Below, piece after piece: positions 56,588 to 64,000 of a DNA stretch of 64,000 bases. How positions within the stretch are numbered: position 1 is the stretch's first letter; each line of letters opens with the position of its first letter. Source of the stretch: Pieris napi. Lineage: Eukaryota > Arthropoda > Insecta > Lepidoptera > Pieridae. The notes beneath the pieces were generated by a model. It made no database searches, was not told the DNA's origin, and saw only the letters and a program-made list of their open reading frames with translations. The translations under genes and the position numbers were made by a program. The stretch spans positions 1,317,001-1,381,000 of the forward strand of contig NC_062240.1 of assembly GCF_905475465.1 (NCBI RefSeq), written 5' to 3'.

Positions 56588-56722
56588 GAGCGCGGCTATA
56601 AGATGCGGTAACGGTGCGGTGCGGCGCGGAGCGGTGCCGCAACGTCATCCAACATACAAATTACTATAGCATGTCACACGCCGCGTCGCTCCGCACCGTT
56701 ACCGCAACGTGTGACCGCGCTC
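56588..56722. mobile_element. Short GC-rich TIR MITE with TAA target duplication
   Basis: 135 bp. Arms GAGCGCGG... and GCGGTAACGGTGCGG pair with the right end (CCGCACCGTTACCGC, CCGCGCTC). TAA lies directly before and after, fitting a PIF/Harbinger-type MITE. Confidence 0.8.
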
Positions 56723-56747
56723 TAATAGAATATAAAAAAAATCTGTG

Positions 56748-57029
56748 GCGCTACAACCTTTTTAGGTCTGGGCTTCAGATTTTTGAATTTGATTCATAAT
56801 AATTTGTCTATCTAATAGGCAAGTAGGTGATCAGCCTCCTGTGCCTTTTTGGGTCTCACACGCCGTCGACTTTTTGGTCGGTGGCAAGGCGGTTTCCTCA
56901 CGATTTTTCCTTCACCGTTCGAGCGATTGTAAAATGCGAATATAGAAAGAAAGTCAATTGGTGCAGAGCCGGGAATCGAACCCAGGGATGAGAATCGCAT
57001 GCTGAAACCACTAGACCTACTCTGCTCTA
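56748..57029 (-). mobile_element. tRNA-derived SINE
   Basis: The complement starts AGAGCAGAGTAGGTCTAGTGG and has GGTTCGATTCCCGGCTCTGC (B box), ending with GAAGCCCAGACCTAAAAAGG and GTAGCGCC. It lies about 220 bases past the 3' end of the SWT1-like gene. Confidence 0.75.
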
Positions 57030-57248
57030 ATAAAATATAAACCTTTGTTACATTTCTTTATTTTTATGCCCTTTAACTGATTTTGAAAATTTAAAAGATA
57101 CATTGATTAACCAATATCCGTGAAATTCTGGTAACAACTTTTTAAAGGTTAAAAAATACAGGTTAAGTCAAAATATTTCAGACAATTTTTTTAATATATC
57201 GCGAAAAAAAATAATAAAACCACTCGTGTCTGCGACTGTACTAAATAA

Positions 57249-60200
57249 TCAATGCGACAATTTTTCCTTACAAACTATAAGAAGCTCACTTAACTGCGAG
57301 AATTTGCTTGACGCCTCCTGAAGCATGTTTCTGAAATTATTTCTTTATTATTCAATTAATTAAAATAATTAATTCAATCAACTAATAATTATAGGGAAAA
57401 TAATTAATAAATTTATTTATTATATTTTTGTACTAAGAATAAAATAAATAATGGTTGTTTCTATATTATTATTTTTATGTCGCATGAATCTTGGCTTAAA
57501 ACATTTGCCAACAGTATTCACCTAGAATACACTTACTCATACCTATAACCGGTTTGATGAAACTTGAGACTTGATAGGACTTTTAGTTTGATAAATTTGT
57601 GGACATACATACACCACTTAATGTGAAGCCTAGTATTATTCGATTCCTAGAATATCACACACAGTTTTGAAGTCGGTTTAATTTTTATAAATTATTTATT
57701 AGCATTATACAAACATGTAATGTCTATTATTAAGGAGGCAAAGGGCGGCTTCATCGCTAAAGCGATCCCTTCCGGGCAACTCTAGTAAGGAAAAATAAAT
57801 ACAAAAGATGTATATAGTAGTAAATACCAATGTGGACTTATACAATTACCAACTAACATCTAAAAAAAAGGGTGCATGTACTTATGTAAGTAATGTACAT
57901 ATGTAAGTTATACTTCTTTGGCATTATTAAAAATAGTTTTTGATTGCATGCAAATAATTAATTACAATTAAATAATCAAAGACTGGAAAAGGAGACTATA
58001 ATAGTCAATAAAGTTCAGTTTACATTTGAAAAATTAAATAACAAAATATGTAATATTATTCTCTTACATTGAGTGTAACATAAATTGTATTATTATTCGA
58101 ATGTTGTTTTTAAATTATGTCCAATGCCGTAGCATCTTCCGTGGACAACTTCATTCTATTATTTTGTGTCACGGTGCGCGCGCATCGTAAAATTTCATTC
58201 TCATCAATTTTTCATAACGCGCCTAAAGAAGTATAACTTCAAAAATATGTAATATTTTGTACTGTTTGTTAATAAATTTCGAACCATTTCAATGTATTTT
58301 ATTTCTTTGTCAATTATTACTGCAAAAATATCTAACATCAATGTTGTGCTTTCGATTATGACATCGATGTCAATATCGATGTTTTTCTAACATCGATCAT
58401 CCCTAGTGCAGACATCCCGTACTTATTTATATATTCACTATTTATGTTTTAGGGTACATCTGTAGGGATATGTAGGTTGTTGTTAGGTTCTTAGGTTTAA
58501 CCCTCTCATATATTTAGTACAGACACTCCTGACATTTATTACATATAAACAGTACAATAATAATGCAACATAGTAATGAATGAATACCTGTATTTATTGC
58601 AGAATATCCTTAGTTGATTCCTGGATACAGTTTTGTCTAAACTCAGCGTATTTAAAGACTCGCTCAACGACTTCTCGAGTTCGCTCAACGCGTCCTCTTT
58701 CATGTTAATACTTTCTTCTGCAGATAATACACTAAAATATACAAAAATAAAATAAAATTATTCATAAGCTTATGAATAAATATATATTGAGCTTTATTTA
58801 TTTAGTATTACTTATATTTGATTTTTTTTAATTAATTAAATTGAATACTACTACTACTTCACTTAAAAAAATATATGCAGAATTGGACAGATGTTTAGCT
58901 ATCCCTTTGGCCTTAGTTAAGTGAGATGCGGCCTATAATTGAAGGAGCCTGTTGCCCGATTAAATTAACCCATATTTAACTATCTAGGGAAGATGGAAGG
59001 AAGCAAGGAGTTCCACTCCTTTGCTGTTTTTATAAGGAACGACGAACCAAATATGTTCGTTATTTCGATATAGTCGAAAACACACGTAACTAACGTAACA
59101 ACACGTAAATATATGTACTTGCGTGTTGTTCCCACGAAAATGTAAGTGCACGAATTGCTTTAATTATCAGTATAAAAGTACTATCATTTATGTGGTAGAA
59201 TACAATATTAATTTCTTGCGCTATCGTATACAAACATGACAATTTAAATTACATTAAATACGCCGCGCCAGCTGTCTACTCTCCATCCGTCTTACGAATT
59301 TTCGATCAGGTCACGTGACAAGAGTTTAACATGCAAAAAAGTGTACAACGCCGCTAAAACAGTTTTCACTTCAAAAATATTATCTTACCGTTGTATATCT
59401 CTTGCAATGGCGTTAATATTTGTTGAAAATATATTCCACTTATCGCTAAGTGATTGCAGACATTCATTTTCCGGCATTTTGTCCTCTAAATTGTGAGCGA
59501 TGTCGGCCGACGTCGCTAGCTTCGCACTAAAACATTGTCATATTTAAAAAAATAGTAGTTATGCACGATACCATAATAAACATTGCTTCGAATTAATGCA
59601 ATTGAGAGGATCTTTTATTTATTCGTCTCGTCATTAAGAGTATTATTGGCTACGCCCACACTCAATCTGTTTTTCTCTTTCTATTTCAGGTTAATAACGG
59701 TAAACATCGCCAGAAAACCGGCATAATAGGCACAGATTTTAGAACAGGGAGCAAACGGGTAGCAGGCTCATCTGATGTTTAGGAACATTGGCGCTCATGG
59801 ACACTCAATGCCAGAGAGCTGGCGAGTGCGTTATCGGCTGTTTAAGAGTTGGCGCGCTCTTTTCTTGAAGGAGCCTAAGTCGTATTGGTATTTCCGAATG
59901 TTTTTTTATTAATATCCCCGATAGTTCATTTATTTATTTTTTTAACGTAATACATATTTTATAATTCTTTTTCCGCCAAGTAAAATAAATACGAATATTT
60001 CTTTAACAAATTTGACAAGACACAATAAATTTTCAACTCACCAATAACTAGAGCAAACAGTCCATAGACACTCGAAAGTGTCGACAACAGAGTCAGTGTT
60101 GTCTTCCGTCTCGCTCGCACAGTCGCGCGACAATTGCTCCACGCAGGTTTTAGCCAATTCCATGTATTCAGGTATTATCTGACATCGCTTAGCGATATCT

Positions 60201-63200
60201 AGACACAATTCTTTGAACGTTGAAACTTCAGATTGGGTAATTGTTTTTGCGTCTGAAAATATAATTATTTCTTATAAGTGAAATTTTTTTTACGTATTTC
60301 AATACGAATTTCAATAAGTAATCTTATCTCTACTGACATATTGGGATTTTTTTTTAATGAAAAGAGGGCACACTAGCATGAGGCTCATCTATGGACACTC
60401 TCAATGCCAGATGGCTCGCGATTGCGTTGCCGGCATTTTGAGGAATATAATATTAGTGTTATAGAGGATCAAAAGTAATTAAATATATCTTAGATTATGC
60501 CCTAAAACAGAAGTAGCGGTGGGCGGGGCATATAGCAGCATGCACAGATAAAAGGTAGCCTTTAAAGACAACTATATAGAAAGAAGAGAAGAAGAAGAAG
60601 AGGGCACCCAAGAGGTGGATAAAAGAAAGTGGATATATAAGCAGGAAGCGAATGAAAAAATAAAGCCATGGATCGAGATATTTGGATAAAGCTGGAAGGC
60701 CTTTGAAGGGGTTCTGGTCAATGGTACTGAAGGTAGGATATCGATTAACAATAAAAAGAAAATGAATATAACAAATCTAGAGCAGCGTTGGCCTAGTGGC
60801 TTCAGCGTGCCACTCTCATCCCGGAGGTCGTAGAACCATCGCTGTGCACCAATGGACAAAAAGGTTGATGTGTTTCTTGTGTTTCTCTTCAAGAGTAAAG
60901 ATGTTTAATTTTTTAACTTATACTTTACGATGCGCGCGCCCACCTACACCCGCACACCGTCACAAAAAACCGTCACCCTGAATATCTGATCAAACGTCGG
61001 TAAAACAGTCTGGGCCGCTAGTTGGCGCTTGCTCTGTTTTATCGACATTGCATTGTCTGTCATGGCGTAGTGTTTTTCAGAGTGGTGTCTATTTAAACCA
61101 AAACCAAATTCCAATATGATAAAAAACATAGTGTTTATTGTAAAATATCATGATTAGACCATATTATATCGTTTCGATTAGAAGTGACCATTAAAATGGA
61201 CAAGAAAAATGCATTCGAAGATGGAAACGTCCCTCTAAAGTGCTCGAACAAAATTATTTATATTAAATACTAGCTGACCTGGCTAACTTCGTTCCGCCCT
61301 CCCTACAACCTTATAATATCGTTGTTACTTTAATTTAACTTATTATAGGATTTCATTAATGTTAAGTATTAAATTAATACAACTTTTTTGCAAGTACAGA
61401 AATGTTTTATTGCTTGCCATTGCGAAAGAAGAATGGCAGTTTTACACATTAGGCATCTTCTCTTTAGCGTCAATATGGCGATACTGCATGTTAAGCACTT
61501 TCTGATATCCAACATCTTTTGTTCAGGATCAAAGCATGGTTATGCATCTCCTCATTCACCTCAAGATCGGAATTTCTTGAACTGACACGAATTCGACGTA
61601 AAATGATGCGTAGTTTTGTCAACAGATGGCACCATATGGTTTTTGCATTCGTAAAATTAATTAATTTATTTATTGTTATTCGATAGCTTATCCGATATTT
61701 TATTGCTTATTCTGCTATTCGGGACGGAAACAAATCCAACAAATCAAAAACCATGGCAATCGGTCCAGCCGTTCTCGAGTTATAAGTGTTGTAACAAACA
61801 CGACTTTCTTTTATATATATAGATTATTATTATAACTAATGTATAGTTAAGAGTAAGTACACACACGTTTTATTAATTAATATTAAATAATAACCAAACA
61901 ATATTAATACAAAAGTATTTATCACTTACTCTTGTTCTGCAAAGTCGAAAGCGTGTTTTTCAGATCAGTAATAAGGGGTTCGATTCTCGGAAAGACTTCA
62001 TTAAATACAGCAATCCAATGTTTGAGGAGACATTGGAGAACATCGTCTAATGTCCATGGAGGCGCTTTTATTATCACATATTGCCACAGATTGTCATATT
62101 TCGCTCGCATTTCGCTCTAAAAATATTAACCTATTACTAATATGGGTAAGTGGTTAATTATTTATTAATGACCTTAAATAGAAATGACGTCAAATTGTAA
62201 ATTTAAGCTGTAATGGAGCTTCGATGTTTGTATTTAAATATATAATTGCGCTTAGTATTTGTTTGATTATGAATACAATAAATAAATAAATGCATTATGA
62301 AATCAGTTAGCCTGAACCCTCTCTTTCTATCATAGCGTCAACGTGATTTGTTAGAAAGAGACAGACTTAAAAATTTGATTTATTTTCTATGTAAAGTGTA
62401 TTGGTATCATGACTAGGTTACGGCTAGATAGATAGGTAGAGGCAAATAATAATTTACTAAAAAATTGTGAACAAAATGACACTTAAATAATCTATTTCTG
62501 TTAAACGCGATGAAAATTACGTTTGACTTGAAGAAATTTTTTAGTTACTATTTTATTAACACCTATCGAATCGTAATACATAAAAAAACGGAACACAGAT
62601 TAAAAATCCTGTTATAATAATAAAAATAATAATTGTATTGTGAAAAAAAGATACTAGATAGCTACTACAACACTAGCTCCTAGTGTTCGTTGTTTATGAA
62701 GCGAGAACGCGAGCGAGAACTCTTAACAACAGTGATGTATCAGAACTTGTGTGTGTGTGTGTGTGTTATAAGAACGATGAAACAGACCTTTTAACGTAAT
62801 ACGATATAAAAAAGCGAATTCATAACAGTGCAATTGCACAGTTTTAACAATGCTCCTCTCTCATTTCATCACAGAGTAAACACAATTTGACAGAAAGAGA
62901 CGGAAGATTTATACAGACTTATATGCACGAAGTGCTCATACCTCTAATATATTAGCCAGTAGCGGGTACACAATCTCACTGGCATGAACAAAACTCGCAT
63001 ACAACTCATCTGAGGCCGGCTGAGGTTTGTTCTCCAACATATCCTTTAGCGAATCAATTTCTATATATTCAACTGAATTTATATCCGCCTTATTGCATAG
63101 GTTTTTATCGTTTGATATGAGAAGCTGAAATATTAAGGTATAATCTGAAATATTTTAACCAGAAATAAAACTTAAACTTCACAGGTTCCATACCATTTTA

Positions 63201-63915
63201 TAAATGTTTTATAATGTGTAGTCTGTGAGGGTACAGAACCCTCATATTCATGAGGGTCACTGCTATGCTAGATTACTTTTTTTATGACAACACGTTCATT
63301 ACAGTATAGGGAGCGTTCAAGTATTACGTAACGAATTTGGGGGGGGTACTTTTGTAAAACGTTACGATGCGGGGTGGGGATTGAATTACGCATTATTGTT
63401 AATATTATTTTCGACTTTCCAGTACTTTACACCACATAATGGTAACTTTTAGGTATAAAGAGTCACCAGGTGGTCACGCAACGTTTTACTATACTTGGGT
63501 ACAGAAAAACGTTACGGCGCGTTTTATGGGGGGGGATCAATAATCTCCAAAATTTGCGTGACGTAATACTTGACCGCTCCCTATAGAAAATACATATAAT
63601 GTAAATACAAAAATTTTTTTAATAAATGAACATAATATCAAATGTCATGGTAGGTCTTTTTGCACAGACTTTAGTACTAGCATAAACCAAAGACTATTTT
63701 GTATTCAATAGAGAAAATCAATAGACTAATGAAATTAATTTAGAAATAAATTCAATACTAACAGAACAAAAGCCTATGTTAATTTAGTTGTTAGTGTATT
63801 ACAAAACTCACCACATTTTTATTACGTTCCACTTGCTGTAAGGCACAGTTTAATATTTCGTCATCGGGCATTTCACATGGATAAATATGGCAATTCGCAT
63901 CTCTAAGTGATTGAC
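57249..63915 (-). CDS. SWT1-like PIN-domain RNA endoribonuclease, C-terminal part (7 exons, continues off right edge)
   Basis: Minus-strand exons with matching phases: 63812-63915, 62942-63124, 61930-62116, 60042-60252, 59389-59526, 58588-58731, 57249-57330 (TGA at 57249-57251), giving about 348 residues. The first two encode MPDDEILNCALQQ followed by NKNVLLISNDKNLCNKA, the pattern of the second half of a PIN nuclease domain, with Asp residues in DDEIL and SNDKN where PIN folds place metal ligands. SWT1 proteins (nuclear mRNA surveillance endonucleases) carry this arrangement and a helical C-terminal region. The remaining exons are helical, Leu/Glu/Ser-rich, without motifs I recognise (DNLWQYVIIKAPPWTLDDVL, DKWNIFSTNINAIARDIQ). 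The start codon and first half of the PIN domain must lie past 63915, probably past 64000. The SWT1 name rests on the PIN segment; the exon chain itself is better supported than the name. Confidence 0.72.
57868..58234. repeat. GAAGTT-type repeat, reverse copy in last intron of the SWT1-like gene
   Basis: Mirror image of the 24541-24910 copy: it begins with the GTGCATGTACTTATGTA arm and AAGTTATACTTCTTTGGC and ends CACGGTGCGCGCGCATCG, ATAACGCGCC, AAGAAGTATAACTTC. The internal sequence also matches (GCATGCAAATAATTAATTAC). Confidence 0.6.
58910..59075 (-). mobile_element. LINE RT C-terminal fragment
   Basis: The complement contains TTCCTTATAAAAACAGCAAA then GGAGTGGAACTCCTTGCTTC (K-WNSL-type tail of a CR1-like RT) and ends AGATGCGG... 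words. Old and frame-shifted. Confidence 0.5.
59740..59897 (-). mobile_element. LINE 3' fragment (family L-A), reverse, in SWT1-like intron
   Basis: GGAGCAAACGGGTAGCAGGC, CTCATCTGATGTT, AATGCCAGAGAGCTGGCGAG, CTTGAAGGAGCCTAAGTCG. Confidence 0.6.
60350..60440 (-). mobile_element. LINE 3' fragment (family L-A), short reverse copy
   Basis: GAAAAGAGGGCACACTAGC, CTCTCAATGCCAGATGGC, GCGTTGCCGGCATTTTGAGG. Confidence 0.5.
60781..60870 (+). mobile_element. tRNA-derived SINE head
   Basis: AGAGCAGCGTTGGCCTAGTGG (A-box-like) followed 40 bases later by GAGGTCGTAGAACCATCGC, a diverged B box, and GTGCACCAATGGACAAA. Truncated after about 90 bases. Confidence 0.65.
61270..61823 (-). mobile_element. Nonautonomous Helitron, family H1
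   Basis: Near-identical to 52102-52651 apart from a few substitutions and a short CCCT duplication near its start. It sits in an intron of the SWT1-like gene, about 100 bases from exon 61930-62116. Confidence 0.82.
62749..62766. repeat. GT microsatellite
   Basis: Nine GT units (roughly) in an intron of the SWT1-like gene. Confidence 0.85.
63309..63581. mobile_element. TIR MITE of about 273 bp, in the SWT1-like gene intron
   Basis: Ends GGGAGCGTTCAAGTATTACG and the complement of GGGAGCGGTCAAGTATTACG, flanked by TATA on both sides (TA or TATA duplication). The inner arms share AAAACGTTAC and runs of eight G. Confidence 0.8.
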
Positions 63916-64000
63916 CTGTAACATAGGTTTACATACCTTTGTTACAGTACATACATATGCTACACATATGTAAATAATAAAAAAAATATGTAAATCATTT

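Noticed and set aside
60572..60892. 106-residue minus-strand frame
   Set aside because: Low-complexity Ser/Leu run from GAA/AGA-rich DNA and part of a SINE; no homology or splice support.

Overview
This is a eukaryotic, AT-rich window with spliced protein-coding genes and a very heavy load of transposon remnants. The gene set is a metabotropic GABA-B receptor subunit 2 close to the insect form, tandem GMC oxidoreductases of the insect glucose-dehydrogenase type, a DDX28-like helicase and an SWT1-like PIN nuclease. Together with Helitrons that end in CTAG, tRNA-derived SINEs and CR1/RTE-type LINE 3' ends, it points to an insect, most likely a moth or butterfly. I see no prokaryotic features, CRISPR array or rRNA. 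The species cannot be read from the sequence.

Layout. Positions 1-5616 are flanking or intronic DNA with nested transposons. From 5617 to 28110 (+) lie twelve exons of GABA-B-R2, covering the second half of the ligand-binding domain, seven membrane helices, the coiled coil and the cytoplasmic tail; the N-terminal exons lie outside the window to the left or were not found. Its introns carry four copies of one foldback MITE, several Helitrons, SINEs and LINE fragments. From 28321 to 30625 there is a MITE with a 3-bp TAA target duplication, into which a 5'-truncated LINE with a long open reverse-transcriptase frame has inserted. A near-perfect foldback element sits at 31858-32213. From 32299 to 35122 (-) is a complete five-exon DDX28-type DEAD-box helicase gene.

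From about 36139 to 49551 there is a direct tandem duplication (about 6.6 kb from one copy start to the next), each copy carrying a three-exon GMC oxidoreductase gene. Copy A (36966-41249) is intact. Copy B (43957-48639) is colinear with no coding indel but has a nonsense codon in exon 3. The copies differ by transposon insertions made after the duplication: an hAT-like element and a GAAGTT-type repeat in A, a TTA-duplicating TIR element and a Helitron in B. A degraded RTE-type LINE lies between them. A much older GMC remnant lies at 51.6-52.0 kb.

Positions 49.5-57.2 kb are mostly repeats. From 57249 to 63915 (-) are the last seven exons of a gene that continues off the right edge. It starts with a PIN-domain-like segment and is best explained as the C-terminal part of an SWT1 homolog.

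The genes show no shared pathway. The most notable single observations are the one-codon inactivation of GMC copy B, the element insertions that date the duplication, and several elements with readable insertion histories (target duplications, nesting, empty sites).
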